The notes: generated from the sequence alone by a model not told the origin. Counted from the stretch's first letter, positions 9,265-19,756 are shown. The stretch is DNA of 64,000 nucleotides from Sphingopyxis sp. FD7 (GCF_003609835.1 NZ_AP017898.1:1178001-1242000), one strand, 5' to 3'. A program made the numbers and translations.

Positions 9265-9867
9265 ATGACCATCTATCTGTTGATCGCCGGCGGTTATCTG
9301 CTCGGCTCCATCCCCTTCGGCGTGTTGCTGACGCGCGCGTTCGGCGCGGGCGATCTGCGGCAGATCGGGTCGGGCAATATCGGCGCGACCAATGTGCTGC
9401 GCACGGGGCGCAAGGGGCTGGCGGCGGCGACGCTGCTGCTCGACGGCGCCAAGGGCGCGGCGGCGGTGCTGCTCGCGCGCCACTTCGCGCCCGAACTCGG
9501 CGACCATGCCGCGATGATCGCGGGCGCCGCGGCGATGATCGGCCATTGCTATCCCGTGTGGCTCGGCTTTCGCGGCGGCAAGGGCGTGGCAACGCTGCTC
9601 GGCCTCGCGCTCGCGCTCGCCTGGCCCATCGGCCTGGTCTTTGCGGCGGTGTGGCTCGGTGCGGTGCTGCTGCTGCGGATATCCTCACTCGGCGGGATGC
9701 TGGGCGCGGTATCGGCGCCGGTCGCGGCGTTCCTGTTCGGCTACCCGGTCTATGCCGTGGGGCTCGCCGGACTTGCGGTGATCGTGCTGTGGCGGCACCG
9801 CGAGAATATCGCCCGGCTGCGCGCCGGGACCGAACCGCGCATCGGCGCCGCGAAAGAGCGCGCGTGA
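9265..9867 (+). CDS. plsY: Acyl-phosphate:glycerol-3-phosphate acyltransferase
   Basis: The 200-residue integral membrane enzyme transfers the acyl group from acyl-phosphate to glycerol-3-phosphate, the first phospholipid step. PlsY signatures are LLGSIPFGVLL, the IGSGNIGATNVLRTGRK block and the HCYPVWLGFRGGKGVAT loop. I chose ATG 9265 (after GGGGAG) over an upstream in-frame start that would sit in an intergenic leader. The stop overlaps the dprA GTG start. Confidence 0.93.
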   Translation: MTIYLLIAGGYLLGSIPFGVLLTRAFGAGDLRQIGSGNIGATNVLRTGRKGLAAATLLLDGAKGAAAVLLARHFAPELGDHAAMIAGAAAMIGHCYPVWLGFRGGKGVATLLGLALALAWPIGLVFAAVWLGAVLLLRISSLGGMLGAVSAPVAAFLFGYPVYAVGLAGLAVIVLWRHRENIARLRAGTEPRIGAAKERA

Positions 9868-10946
9868 GCGACGCCGAGCGGCTGGCGCGGCTGCGGCTGA
9901 TCCGCACCCCGCATGTCGGCCCGGTCAGCTGGCACCAGTTGATGCAGCGTTTCGGATCGGGCGTGGCCGCGCTCGAAGCGCTGCCCGACCTCGTGCTGCG
10001 CGGCGGGGCAGGGAAAGCGCGGATCGCGCCTGCCGAGATTGCGGAACGCGAGATCGAATGCGTCGCGGCGCTCGGCGCGCGCCATATATTCAGCGACGAG
10101 GATGATTATTCGCCGCTGCTGCGCGCGGTCGAAGGCGCGCCGCCCGTCATCGTCGTGCGCGGCGATACCGCGATGCTGCACCGCCCGTGCGTCGCCATCG
10201 TCGGCGCGCGCAACGCGTCGGCCATCGCCTGCCGTTTCGCCCGCCAGCTCGCCGCCGACCTGGCGGGACAGGGTGTGACCGTCGTGAGCGGCCTGGCGCG
10301 CGGGGTTGATACCGCGGCGCATGTCGGTGCGATGGGCGGATCGACGGTGGGCGTCATCGCCAGCGGCATCGACATCGCCTTTCCCCCCGAAAATGCCGCG
10401 CTTCAGGAAAAGATCGCAAGCGATCAGCTGCTGATCGCCGAACAGCCGCCGGGCACCGAGCCGCTCGCGCGCCATTTCCCCTCGCGCAACCGGATCATCG
10501 CGGGGCTGGCGCATGGCACGGTGGTGATCGAGGCGGCGCCGAAATCGGGTTCGCTCATCACCGCGCGGCGCGCGGGCGACTATGGCCGCGAAGTGATGGC
10601 GGTGCCCGGCTCGCCGCTCGATCCGCGCGCGCAGGGCTGCAACCAGCTGATCCGCGAAGGGGCGACGCTGATCCAGACGATCGACGATGTGCTCGAGGCG
10701 ATCGGCCCGATCGACCGCCGCATGGTCCGCGAGCCGGGCCGGGCTTTCGTCGCGGCGCCGGTGGCCGAGCCCGCGGATGGCGAGCGGCGCGCGCTGGTCG
10801 AACTGCTCGGCCCGACGCCGGTGGCGGTCGACGAACTGGTGCGCCAGTCGGGGCAGGATGCCGCGGCGGTTCAGCTCGTGCTGCTCGAGCTGGAGCTCGC
10901 GGGGCGGGTCGAGCGCCATGCCGGAGCCAAAATCTCGCTTCTGTGA
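9864..10946 (+). CDS. dprA: DNA-processing protein A
   Basis: The 360-residue product loads RecA onto incoming single-stranded DNA in natural transformation. The Rossmann core carries VSGLARGVDTAAH and the ssDNA-binding loop with FPSRNRIIAGL; an N-terminal SAM-like region and a C-terminal winged-helix DML1 region (about 295-360) flank it. The true start is GTG 9864, which overlaps plsY by four bases; an in-frame extension reads back through plsY in another frame and is not real. Coupling to plsY is common in this group. Confidence 0.93.
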   Translation: MSDAERLARLRLIRTPHVGPVSWHQLMQRFGSGVAALEALPDLVLRGGAGKARIAPAEIAEREIECVAALGARHIFSDEDDYSPLLRAVEGAPPVIVVRGDTAMLHRPCVAIVGARNASAIACRFARQLAADLAGQGVTVVSGLARGVDTAAHVGAMGGSTVGVIASGIDIAFPPENAALQEKIASDQLLIAEQPPGTEPLARHFPSRNRIIAGLAHGTVVIEAAPKSGSLITARRAGDYGREVMAVPGSPLDPRAQGCNQLIREGATLIQTIDDVLEAIGPIDRRMVREPGRAFVAAPVAEPADGERRALVELLGPTPVAVDELVRQSGQDAAAVQLVLLELELAGRVERHAGAKISLL

Positions 10947-11059
10947 TGCGCCGCACAGCGTCGGATTATCGCTGCATTATCGGTTCATCGCGGTTCAGCC
11001 ACGGTTCAGCGGTGACGCGACAAGCTGATGATATTGTATCACATGCGGGGAGGTGGTTG

Positions 11060-12622
11060 ATGCGAAGCCGGTTTCTGACGAGTGTCACTCTGGTTGCCGT
11101 GCTGGCCAGCGCGCCCGCTCCCATTCCCCCCGCCATCGCCCAGCCAACGACCGAGCGCGGACAGGCCTATTGCCGCAATGCCGCTCCGCTGCCGCAGCTG
11201 GACCCTGAAGTGACACCGAACCGGCAATCGGAGACGGGCCACAAGACCGAGGGACGCAGCGGACGCGACGGCGACCCGATGGCGATCGCCGAGCCCGTTC
11301 CACCGCCGCCCCCGCCACCACCACCGCCGCCCGCGCCGACGGCTCCGTCGCCATCCTATGAGAGCGCGGGGTCGGCGCCGGACGTCGTCGTGACCGGATC
11401 GCGGGTATCGGCCGATGCCGCGCCGCCTGTCGCATCGTCGCCGGCCGATGCCCGCATTCGCCCTCCGGTCCCGCCGCGCCCATGGCCGCAGCCGCAACCG
11501 CAATCGGGCATTCTGACGGCCGGCGAGCATGACGACCTGCTCAATCCCGAACTCTACGCCGCCTATGTGAATCGCAGCGCCAATCTGGGGCAGGAGGTGC
11601 GCGATCTGCCGCGCGTCGATACGACGCGCGTGGTGACGGTGAAGGTGGCAGACCGCAACGGCCAGCCGATCCCCTTCGCCGACGTGACCGTGACGTGCAG
11701 CGACGGCAACAGCATCACCATGGCGACGCACGCCGACGGCAGCGCGGTCTTCTTTCCCGGCCTCGACCGGCTGAGCGAGCGGATCGACGTGTCGGCACGC
11801 AAGGCTGGGCACATGATCGCCGACGCGCGGCCCGTGCTCGTCAGCCATGCCGCTGGCGGGCAAGTCGTTGGGCTCACGGCAAACCGCGCCGCGACGAAAG
11901 CCACCAAACTCGACCTGATGCTCGTCATCGACACCACGGGCAGCATGGGTGACGAAATCCGCTATTTGCAGGCCGAAACGCGCTCGATCATCGGCGCGAT
12001 CGCGGCGAAGCACCGCGACCTCGACATCCGCGTCGGCTTCGTCTTCTATCGCGACCTCGGCGACGATTATGTGACGCGCACGGTCGCTTTCGACCGCGAC
12101 ATCGGCCGCGTCCAGGGTGCGCTGGCGCGTCAGCAGGCGAATGGCGGCGGCGACTATCCCGAGGCGATGGACCGGGCGCTGATCCGCGCGGTGGCGCAGG
12201 ACTGGCGCCCCGACGCGGTGAAGTCGCTGCTGCTCGTCGCCGACGCGCCGCCGCACGACGACAGGTTCGCTCGCACCTGGGTCGCGGCGGAGGCGGCGCG
12301 CGCGAAACGCATCCACATCACGCCGGTCGCCGCCTCGGGCGTCGCCGACAAGGCCGAATATGCGATGCGTGCGATGGCGGCGGCGACGCAGTCGCGCTAC
12401 CTGTTCCTGACCGACGACAGTGGCGTCGGCAATCCGCATGCGCCGCCCGCGATCGACTGCTATCTCGTCACCCGCCTCGACGCGCTCGTCCGCCGCGTAA
12501 TCGACGCCCAGATCAGCGGCCGCCGGATCGAGCCCGACGATAGCGAGATCATCCGGCGCGTCGGCGAATATGACCGGGGCAAATGTATCCTGCCCGCCGA
12601 TTTCAGATGGCAGGATGGGTGA
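11060..12622 (+). CDS. Exported VWA-domain protein with Pro-rich and TonB-box-like segments
   Basis: The 520-residue protein has a Sec signal peptide (residues 1 to about 29, ending PAIAQ). A disordered stretch contains an eleven-proline run near residue 80 and the motif VVVTGSR near residue 110, the same string that opens sphingomonad TonB-receptor plugs. Residues about 185-250 look like a carboxypeptidase-regulatory/Ig-type domain. A von Willebrand A domain follows, with a MIDAS-like DTTGS at residues 291-295. ATG 11060 follows GGGAGG. A metal-dependent adhesion or scaffold role in the periplasm is inferred; partner unknown. Confidence 0.75.
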   Translation: MRSRFLTSVTLVAVLASAPAPIPPAIAQPTTERGQAYCRNAAPLPQLDPEVTPNRQSETGHKTEGRSGRDGDPMAIAEPVPPPPPPPPPPPAPTAPSPSYESAGSAPDVVVTGSRVSADAAPPVASSPADARIRPPVPPRPWPQPQPQSGILTAGEHDDLLNPELYAAYVNRSANLGQEVRDLPRVDTTRVVTVKVADRNGQPIPFADVTVTCSDGNSITMATHADGSAVFFPGLDRLSERIDVSARKAGHMIADARPVLVSHAAGGQVVGLTANRAATKATKLDLMLVIDTTGSMGDEIRYLQAETRSIIGAIAAKHRDLDIRVGFVFYRDLGDDYVTRTVAFDRDIGRVQGALARQQANGGGDYPEAMDRALIRAVAQDWRPDAVKSLLLVADAPPHDDRFARTWVAAEAARAKRIHITPVAASGVADKAEYAMRAMAAATQSRYLFLTDDSGVGNPHAPPAIDCYLVTRLDALVRRVIDAQISGRRIEPDDSEIIRRVGEYDRGKCILPADFRWQDG

Positions 12623-12705
12623 CGCAAAAAGCCGCTTGACGGAATCAAACGATCCCCGCCACCCTCGCGCGTACATGTGAGCGCCGGTGACGGGGATGGT
12701 TTTGA

Positions 12706-15258
12706 ATGCAGTTGGTAATTGTTGAATCGCCGGCCAAGGCAAAGACGATCGAGAAATATCTCGGTCGCGATTTCAAGGTTTTGGCGAGCTATGGCCATGT
12801 CCGCGACCTGCCGCCGAAGGACGGGTCGGTCGATCCCGACGACGGCTTTGCGATGCAGTGGCAGCTTTATCCCGACAAGGCAAAGCGACTGAAGGAAATA
12901 TCGGACGCGGCGAAGGGCGCCGACCGCCTGATCCTCGCGACCGACCCCGACCGCGAGGGCGAGGCGATCAGCTGGCATGTGCAGGAATTGCTGCGCAGCA
13001 GGAAGGCGCTGCCAGCCGCGGTCGATCGCGTGACCTTCAACGCGATCACCAAACAGGCGGTGACCGAGGCGATGGCGCACCCGCGCGCGCTCGACACCGA
13101 CCTGATCGACGCCTATCGCGCGCGGCGCGCGCTCGACTATCTCGTCGGTTTCACCCTGTCGCCGGTGCTGTGGCGCAAGCTGCCCGGCGCCAAATCGGCG
13201 GGGCGCGTCCAGTCGGTCGCGCTGCGACTGGTGGTCGAGCGCGAGCGCGAGATCGAAGCCTTTGTTGCGCAGCAATACTGGTCGGTCACCGGCCTGTTCG
13301 AAATGGGCGGCACGCCGTTCAAGGCGCGCCTGTCGCGCTGGAAAGGCGACAAGATCGAGCGGCTGTCGATCACCAGCGAAGCCGATGCGCGCGCCGCCGA
13401 GGCCGATGTGAAGGCGGGGCATTTCACCGTCGATGCGGTCGAGACCAGGCCGCTGACGCGCAATCCGCCGCCGCCCTTCACCACCTCGACCTTGCAGCAG
13501 GAGGCCGCGCGCAAGCTCGGTTTTTCGGCCAGCCACACGATGCGCATCGCGCAGGCGCTCTACGAAGATGGCGCGATCACCTATATGCGGACCGACGGCG
13601 TCCAGATGGACGGCAGCGCGATCAGCGCGGCGCGCAAGGCGATCGCGACGCGCTACGACGGCGGCTATGTCCCCGACAAGCCGCGCCAATATCAGACCAA
13701 GGCGAAAAATGCGCAGGAAGCGCATGAAGCGATCCGTCCGACCGATTTCAGCAAGGACAAGGCGGGCAGCGGCGACCATGCGCGGCTCTATGAGCTGATC
13801 TGGAAGCGCGCGCTCGCGAGCCAGATGGCGTCGGCGCGGCTCGAACGCACCAGCGTCGATCTGTCCGACGGCACCGGCAAGACGGTGCTGCGCGCGACAG
13901 GGCAGGTGGTGAAGTTCCCCGGCTTCCTCGCCCTTTATGACGAGGGCCGCGACGACAGTTCCGACGACGACGACGCGCGCCTGCTGCCCGCGATGGCAAA
14001 GGGCGACGCGCCGGCCAAAACCGGCGTCGAGGTCGAACGCCACGAAACGCAGCCGCCGCCGCGCTATTCGGAGGCGAGCCTCGTCAAGAAGATGGAAGAG
14101 CTCGGCATCGGGCGCCCGTCGACCTATGCCTCGATCCTCCAGGTGCTCAAGGACCGCGCCTATGTGACGGTCGAAAAGAACCGCTTCATTCCCGAAGAGA
14201 GCGGGCGATTGCTGACGGCGTTCCTCGAACGCTTCTTCACCCGTTATGTCGGTTACGACTTCACCGCGGGGCTCGAGGAAGAGCTCGACGATGTGTCGGG
14301 CGGCCGCGCGCAGTGGCAGGCGGTGCTCGAACGCTTCTGGCGCGATTTCAAGCCGCGCACGGGCGAGGTGATGGAGCAGAAGCCGTCGGAGATCACGGCG
14401 GCGCTCGACGAGTTCCTCGGCCCCTATCTCTTTCCCGACAAGGGCGACGGCAGCGACCCCCGGCTCTGCCCCAATTGCGGCACCGGCAAGCTGGCGCTGC
14501 GCGGCGGCAAGTTCGGGCCGTTCATCGCATGCAGCAACTATCCCGACTGCAAGTTCACGCGGAAGTTCGCGCAGCCGGGCGGCCATGGCGAGGCGGATAA
14601 CGGCCCCGAGACGCTGGGCACCGATCCCGACAGCGGACTGGAAGTCACCCGGCGCAGCGGGCGCTTCGGCCCCTATATCCAGCTCGGCGAGGGCAAGGAG
14701 GCAAAACGCTCGTCAATCCCCAAGGACATTCCGGTCGAGGATTTCGACCTTGATTATGCGCTGCGGCTCTTGAGCCTGCCGCGCGAAGTCGGGGTGCATC
14801 CCGAAACGGGCAAGCCGATCGTCGCGGGGCTGGGACGCTATGGCCCCTATCTGCTCCACGACGGCAAATATGCGAAGCTTTCCAGCACCGCCGAAATCTT
14901 CGACATCGGCATGAACGCCGCCGTCGTGCGCATCGCCGAGGCGGCGAACGGCGGCGGGCGCGGGCGGACCAAGGCGGAACCGCTCAACAGTTTCGGCCCG
15001 CACCCGGTGAGCGGGGGCGAGATGAAGCTGATGGAAGGACGCTTCGGTCCCTATGTGACCGACGGCACGACCAATGCGACCTTGCCCAAGACCGCCGACC
15101 CCGCGACACTGACGATGGAGGAAGCGATCGCGCTGATCGACGCGCGCGCGGCGAAGGGACCGGCGAAGGGCAAGAAAAAGGCGGCAGCGAAGAAGAAGAC
15201 CCCGGCAAAAAAGCCCGCCGCGAAAAAGGCGCCGGCAAAGAAGAAGGCCGGAGGGTAG
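12706..15258 (+). CDS. topA: DNA topoisomerase I
   Basis: The 850-residue type IA topoisomerase relaxes negative supercoils. The TOPRIM domain opens at VIVESPAKAKTIEKYLG with the acidic DPDREGEAI motif. The active-site tyrosine is in YMRTDG (Tyr293). A four-cysteine zinc finger lies near 588-612 (CPNCG...CSNYPDC). Several topoisomerase C-terminal repeats (GRFGPY/GRYGPY) follow. It ends with a Lys/Ala/Pro-rich tail of about 35 residues that probably contacts DNA non-specifically, as in other alphaproteobacterial TopA. Confidence 0.96.
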   Translation: MQLVIVESPAKAKTIEKYLGRDFKVLASYGHVRDLPPKDGSVDPDDGFAMQWQLYPDKAKRLKEISDAAKGADRLILATDPDREGEAISWHVQELLRSRKALPAAVDRVTFNAITKQAVTEAMAHPRALDTDLIDAYRARRALDYLVGFTLSPVLWRKLPGAKSAGRVQSVALRLVVEREREIEAFVAQQYWSVTGLFEMGGTPFKARLSRWKGDKIERLSITSEADARAAEADVKAGHFTVDAVETRPLTRNPPPPFTTSTLQQEAARKLGFSASHTMRIAQALYEDGAITYMRTDGVQMDGSAISAARKAIATRYDGGYVPDKPRQYQTKAKNAQEAHEAIRPTDFSKDKAGSGDHARLYELIWKRALASQMASARLERTSVDLSDGTGKTVLRATGQVVKFPGFLALYDEGRDDSSDDDDARLLPAMAKGDAPAKTGVEVERHETQPPPRYSEASLVKKMEELGIGRPSTYASILQVLKDRAYVTVEKNRFIPEESGRLLTAFLERFFTRYVGYDFTAGLEEELDDVSGGRAQWQAVLERFWRDFKPRTGEVMEQKPSEITAALDEFLGPYLFPDKGDGSDPRLCPNCGTGKLALRGGKFGPFIACSNYPDCKFTRKFAQPGGHGEADNGPETLGTDPDSGLEVTRRSGRFGPYIQLGEGKEAKRSSIPKDIPVEDFDLDYALRLLSLPREVGVHPETGKPIVAGLGRYGPYLLHDGKYAKLSSTAEIFDIGMNAAVVRIAEAANGGGRGRTKAEPLNSFGPHPVSGGEMKLMEGRFGPYVTDGTTNATLPKTADPATLTMEEAIALIDARAAKGPAKGKKKAAAKKKTPAKKPAAKKAPAKKKAGG

Positions 15259-15599
15259 CAGCGGTCTCGCCCCCGCGGACCGGAGCGGCCGGATGCGACC
15301 GGAAGCTGCCCTCAACTCTATCGTCATCCCGGCGAAGGCCGGGATGACGGATAAGGGAAAGGCCGGAATCCACCCCACACCGGCCACCAAAAACGCTGTC
15401 CTACATCGCCCGGCTGTGGCAGCCTTCATCCCGGCGCTTTCAAATGTGGACAAATGCCATGCCCGGCAGGCCTGTGGACGCGCGCAGGAACCGACTGCGG
15501 CCATCCGACGGGAGCCGCAGAACGGCGGCCGCATCGGGCTGACTTTTCCTGACATTTGAAAGGGCGGCGCGCCTCAGCAGGTAGAGTGCGGCGCCAACC
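15259..15599. other. Convergent intergenic region topA/era
   Basis: These 341 bp hold no convincing gene. Besides the palindrome at 15322-15349 there is an 11-bp perfect inverted repeat, CTTTCAAATGT (15437-15447) and ACATTTGAAAG (15552-15562), bracketing 104 bp. Without comparative data I cannot say whether it brackets a small RNA. Confidence 0.5.
15322..15349. repeat. Single GTCATCCCGGCGAAG palindrome
   Basis: A perfect 12-bp stem (CGTCATCCCGGC / GCCGGGATGACG) with a GAAG loop lies between convergent topA and era. It belongs to the family seen at 9095 and 53840 and could serve as a bidirectional transcription terminator here. Confidence 0.75.
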
Positions 15600-16493
15600 T
15601 TAATCCACCCAGTCGAGCCCCATGTCGCGATAGACGCTGCGGTCCTCGTCCCAATTTTCCTTGACCTTGACGTGCAGGAACAGATGGACCTTGCGGCCCA
15701 TCAACTCGCTCAGCTCGGCGCGCGCGCGGGCGCCGATTTCCTTGATGCGCGCACCGCCCTTGCCCAGCACGATCGCGCGCTGATTGTCGCGCGCGACATA
15801 GATTTGCTGATGGATTTCGGCGCTGCCGTCGGGGCGCGTCTTGAACAGCTCGGTCTCGACGGTCGATTGATAGGGCAATTCCTCGTGGAGCTGGCGATAG
15901 AGCTGCTCGCGCGTGATTTCGGCGGCAAGCATCCGCTCGGGGGCGTCGCTGACCTCATCCTCGGGGAAATGCCATGGGCCTTCGGGCATCAGCTTCGCCA
16001 GATGCGTCTTGAGTTCGTGAACGCCGTCGCCGCTGCTCGCCGAAATGAAGAAGGTTTCGTCAAAGGCGACCCTGGCGTTCAATTCGGTCGCGATGGCGAG
16101 CAGCTTGTCCTTCCTGGTCAGGTCGATCTTGTTCAGGATCAGATATTTCTTCTCGGACCGCCCCGCGACGCCTTCGAGCACGCGCTCGACGCGGCCGGTC
16201 AGTCTCGCCGCGGCATCGACCATGACAAGGATCGCTTCGGCTTCCTCGAGGCTGCCCCAGGCGGCGGCGACCATCGCGCGGTCGAGGCGGCGGGTGGGAG
16301 CGAATATGCCCGGTGTGTCGATCAGGATGATCTGCGTCTCGCCCTCCATCGCGACGCCCATCAGCCGCGTGCGCGTGGTCTGCGCCTTGGGGCTGACGAT
16401 CGCCACCTTCTGGCCGACAAGCGCGTTGACGAGGGTTGATTTGCCCGCGTTGGGCGCGCCGACGACCGCGACGAAACCGCAGCGCTGGGTCAT
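15600..16493 (-). CDS. era: GTPase Era
   Basis: The 297-residue GTPase assists 16S rRNA maturation and 30S assembly. G1 [12 protein letters not shown]3 DTPG, G4 NKID and the KH RNA-binding domain near the C-terminus ([15 protein letters not shown]) are all present. Its start overlaps the rnc stop by four bases; it is the last gene of lepB-rnc-era. Confidence 0.96.
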   Translation of the reverse strand: MTQRCGFVAVVGAPNAGKSTLVNALVGQKVAIVSPKAQTTRTRLMGVAMEGETQIILIDTPGIFAPTRRLDRAMVAAAWGSLEEAEAILVMVDAAARLTGRVERVLEGVAGRSEKKYLILNKIDLTRKDKLLAIATELNARVAFDETFFISASSGDGVHELKTHLAKLMPEGPWHFPEDEVSDAPERMLAAEITREQLYRQLHEELPYQSTVETELFKTRPDGSAEIHQQIYVARDNQRAIVLGKGGARIKEIGARARAELSELMGRKVHLFLHVKVKENWDEDRSVYRDMGLDWVD

Positions 16494-17170
16494 TTTTCCT
16501 GTCCTTCGAGTTCGGCGAGCAGCGCCGCCGCCGCTGCCTTTTCGGCGGCCTGTTTGCTCGCGCCCTCGGCTTCGGCGCGCGCCAGCTTGCCGACGCGAAC
16601 GGCGACGCGGAAGCGCGGGGCGTGGTCGGGGCCTTCGCGCGACACGATCTCATATTCGGGCGGGCGGCGACCGCGCGCGAGCGCCCATTCCTGGAGCGCG
16701 GCTTTCGGATGCTTCGGTGCGGCCTGCTGCCCGTCGATCATTGCGCCCCACTCGGCGAGGATGAAGGCGCGCGCCGCGTCGATGCCCCGGTCGAGATACA
16801 GCGCGCCGATCAGCGCCTCGATCGCGTCGGCGGCGATATTGTCGCTGTAGCGGCCGCCATCGCTCCGCGCCTGCGCGCCGAAGCGGATGAGCGACGGCAG
16901 ATCGAGCCGCTGCGCGATCGCGGCGCAGGTCGCGCCCGATGCCAGCACATGCAGCCGCGACGACATCTCACCCTCGCTCGCGGCCGGAAAGCGCGTGTAG
17001 AGTTCGGATGCCAGCACCAGCCCCAGCACGCGGTCGCCCAGAAACTCCAGCCGCTGATAATCGGCGCGCCCGGTGCTGCCGTGCGTCAGCGCAAGGTCGT
17101 AAAGCGTAGGGTCGTCCGGGGTGCAGCCGATGATCTCGGCGAGCGCCCTGGTGTCGAGAGGGTCGCTCAA
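16490..17170 (-). CDS. rnc: Ribonuclease III
   Basis: The 226-residue protein processes double-stranded RNA, including rRNA precursors. It carries the RNase III signature around [12 protein letters not shown], the second acidic catalytic block [12 protein letters not shown], and a C-terminal double-stranded RNA-binding domain (about 155-226). It overlaps lepB and era by four bases on each side, so the three genes are tightly coupled. Confidence 0.95.
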   Translation of the reverse strand: MSDPLDTRALAEIIGCTPDDPTLYDLALTHGSTGRADYQRLEFLGDRVLGLVLASELYTRFPAASEGEMSSRLHVLASGATCAAIAQRLDLPSLIRFGAQARSDGGRYSDNIAADAIEALIGALYLDRGIDAARAFILAEWGAMIDGQQAAPKHPKAALQEWALARGRRPPEYEIVSREGPDHAPRFRVAVRVGKLARAEAEGASKQAAEKAAAAALLAELEGQEK

Positions 17171-18048
17171 AAACCGTCCCCGATGCGATTCCAGCGCGCC
17201 GCGGTGAACCAGCTGATCGGATTGATCCAGCTCGCCGAGCCGTCGGTCGAGAACATGCTGACGAGCGCGTGTCCCACCAGATTTTCTTCAGGAACCAGGC
17301 CGATGCCCTGATTTTCCATCGCCGGAAAGCGGCTGTCGGCGCTGCGGTCCCGATTATCGCCCATCAGGAACAAATGTCCTTCGGGCACGATGATGAGCGG
17401 CACATTGTCCTCGGCGATGGGCACGATGTCGAGGATCGCATAGCTCTTGCCGTTCGGCAGCGTTTCGCGGAACTGCCTGTAGCGGCACTGGCGCTGGCCG
17501 TCCGGCCCGACCTCCTCGAACTCCATCGCATAGCAGGGCAGCGTGCCGGATGCGCGCGCGGCTTCGATCATGTTCGGCGTCACCGGGATCACGAAATCGG
17601 GCATGGGCTCGCGTGGCAACGGCTTGCCGTTGAGCCAGACGATGCCGTCACGCAGCTCGACACTGTCGCCGGGAAGGCCGATCACGCGCTTGATATAGTC
17701 ATTGTCGGCCGCCGGCGGCGCTTTGAACACCACGACATCGCCGCGTTCGGGTGTGCGCGGGAAAATGCGGCCAGGGATCAGCGGCAGGCTGAACGGCAGG
17801 CTATGTTTGGTGTAGCCATAGGCCATCTTGTTCACGAGCAGATAGTCGCCGATCAGCAGCCGCGGCTGCATCGATTCCGATGGAATGTTGAAGGGTGACA
17901 GGAAAAAGCTGCGGAACAGCAGCACGGCGATGGCGAGCAGCGCGAGGAAACGCACCGTGTCGACGGCCTCTTCCTTCGCCGACGCGGGCGCGGGCGTCGG
18001 CGCGGACGGCGAGGGGGAATTATCGGCGGCAAGGCTGGCTTCGGTCAT
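17167..18048 (-). CDS. lepB: Signal peptidase I
   Basis: The 293-residue membrane serine protease removes Sec signal peptides. After a Pro/Ser/Ala-rich cytoplasmic N-terminus, one transmembrane helix (about 31-50) is followed by the catalytic serine in PSESMQP (Ser59) and the lysine in [12 protein letters not shown]. The [12 protein letters not shown] box is intact. I chose ATG 18048; a longer in-frame reading back to 18492 runs into the pgi region on the opposite strand and is not credible. A roughly 35-residue insert with two cysteines lies before the last conserved block. Confidence 0.94.
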   Translation of the reverse strand: MTEASLAADNSPSPSAPTPAPASAKEEAVDTVRFLALLAIAVLLFRSFFLSPFNIPSESMQPRLLIGDYLLVNKMAYGYTKHSLPFSLPLIPGRIFPRTPERGDVVVFKAPPAADNDYIKRVIGLPGDSVELRDGIVWLNGKPLPREPMPDFVIPVTPNMIEAARASGTLPCYAMEFEEVGPDGQRQCRYRQFRETLPNGKSYAILDIVPIAEDNVPLIIVPEGHLFLMGDNRDRSADSRFPAMENQGIGLVPEENLVGHALVSMFSTDGSASWINPISWFTAARWNRIGDGF

Positions 18049-18151
18049 GCCGCGGCATTGGCGATGAATAGGATGCCACGTCAAGCGAATATCGGCGGAT
18101 GACGCTGGCGCCGTGCGAGTGGCGAGCCTAGAGAGGAGCCGACATCTCACC

Positions 18152-18232
18152 CCGTTCGCATCGAGCGAAGGCGAGATGCCCATCGTCGTGGCGCCGTGCT
18201 TCGGGTGTCCCGGCGTTGTTCGACGCGAACGG
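18152..18232. repeat. CCGTTCG..CGAACGG palindromic repeat
   Basis: Inverted arms beginning CCGTTCGCATCGAGC and ending GACGCGAACGG flank about 50 bp in the lepB/pgi divergent region. Related copies are at 21214-21249 and 34636-34717. Confidence 0.65.
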
Positions 18233-18250
18233 ATAATCAAGGACGATTCC

Positions 18251-19756
18251 ATGACGACCGCCTCCGACGCCTGGCAGGCCCTTGCCGACTGGCATCCGCA
18301 GAAACTGACAGATCTGGTCGCCGCCGACCCCGAAGCGCGCTTGCAGGTGCTCGTGCGCAACGTCGCCGACATCCGCTTCGACTTCGCCAAGACGCATCTC
18401 GACGGCGCGGCTCTCGCAATCCTGTCGGGCCTCGCCGAGGCGCAGGATTTCGGCGGGCGGCGCAAGACGCTCTTTTCGGGGGGTATCGCCAATCCGACCG
18501 AGAACCGCGCCGCCGAACATAGCGCCGAGCGTGGCGATGGCGCGCCCGAAACGGTCCATGCCGCGCAGGCGCTGCATCAAAGAATGCGAATGATGATCGA
18601 CGCGATCGAGGCAGGGGCGTTCGGCGAGATCCGCCACCTGCTCCACATCGGCATCGGCGGCTCCGCGCTCGGTCCCGACCTGCTCGTCGATGCGCTCGGC
18701 CGCCACAGCGACCGCTATGACGTCGCGGTCGTCTCGAACGTCGATGGCGCCGCGCTCGACGAAGCGTTTGCGAGGTTCAGTCCTGAACATACGCTCGTTG
18801 CCGTTGCGTCCAAGACCTTCACCACCACCGAAACCCTGCTCAACGCCAATTCGGCGCTGCAATGGCTCGACGAGGCGGGGGTCGCCGATCCGGTCGGCCG
18901 TTTCATCGCGCTCACCGCCAATCCGGGCCGCGCGATGGAATGGGGGATCGACGAAACGCGCATCCTGCCGTTCAGCGAGACCGTCGGCGGGCGTTATTCG
19001 CTCTGGTCGTCGATTGGCTTTCCCGCGGCGCTTGCGCTCGGCTGGGACGCCTTCGCCGACCTGCTCGAAGGCGCGGCGGAAATGGATCGCCACTTTCGCC
19101 TCGCCGATGGCGCCGACAATATCTGCCTGCTCGCCGCCTTCGCCGACCAGATCTACGCCAACCGCCTCGGCTGCCAGACGCGCGCGGTCTTTGCCTATGA
19201 CGAACGGCTGCGGCTGCTTCCCGACTATCTGCAACAGCTCGAGATGGAATCGAACGGCAAGTCGGTCACGCTGGACGGCAAGCCGCTCGCGCGGCAAAGC
19301 GCGCCGATCACCTGGGGCGGCGTGGGCACCGATGCCCAGCATGCGGTGTTTCAGCTGCTCCATCAGGGCACGCAGCTGGTGCCGGTCGAATTCGTCGTCG
19401 CGCGCGAGCCCGATCACCTGCTCGACGAAGCGCATCACGAAACGCTTGTCGCCAATTGCATCGCGCAGGGTGCCGCGCTGATGACCGGGCGCGCGAGCGA
19501 CGACGGCGCGCGCAACTATCCGGGCGACCGTCCTTCAACCACGATCCTGCTCGATCAGGTCACCCCGCGAAGCCTGGGCGCGCTGATCGCCTTTTACGAG
19601 CATCGCGTCTTCGCCAATGCCGTGCTGCTCGGCATCAACCCGTTCGATCAGTTCGGCGTCGAGCTGGGCAAGGAGATGGCGAAGGGGCTTGCCGAAGGGA
19701 CGGCCGACTTCGATCCGGCGACGCTAGCGCTGATGAAAGCCGCGCTCGGCGATTAG
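18251..19756 (+). CDS. pgi: Glucose-6-phosphate isomerase
   Basis: The 501-residue enzyme interconverts glucose-6-phosphate and fructose-6-phosphate. Visible PGI blocks are HIGIGGSALGPDLLV, SKTFTTTETL, and the C-terminal signature NPFDQFGVELGKEMA. I chose ATG 18251; the in-frame upstream extension would translate the palindromic repeat. It is a single gene with gor following after about 90 bp on the same strand. Confidence 0.95.
   Translation: MTTASDAWQALADWHPQKLTDLVAADPEARLQVLVRNVADIRFDFAKTHLDGAALAILSGLAEAQDFGGRRKTLFSGGIANPTENRAAEHSAERGDGAPETVHAAQALHQRMRMMIDAIEAGAFGEIRHLLHIGIGGSALGPDLLVDALGRHSDRYDVAVVSNVDGAALDEAFARFSPEHTLVAVASKTFTTTETLLNANSALQWLDEAGVADPVGRFIALTANPGRAMEWGIDETRILPFSETVGGRYSLWSSIGFPAALALGWDAFADLLEGAAEMDRHFRLADGADNICLLAAFADQIYANRLGCQTRAVFAYDERLRLLPDYLQQLEMESNGKSVTLDGKPLARQSAPITWGGVGTDAQHAVFQLLHQGTQLVPVEFVVAREPDHLLDEAHHETLVANCIAQGAALMTGRASDDGARNYPGDRPSTTILLDQVTPRSLGALIAFYEHRVFANAVLLGINPFDQFGVELGKEMAKGLAEGTADFDPATLALMKAALGD

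Noticed and set aside
12460-14586. A 708-codon minus-strand frame over topA
   Set aside because: Antisense shadow without recognisable domains.
15437-15562. 11-bp inverted repeat bracketing 104 bp, as a small RNA or phage-type site
   Set aside because: No promoter, terminator or conservation evidence; could be chance in this region.
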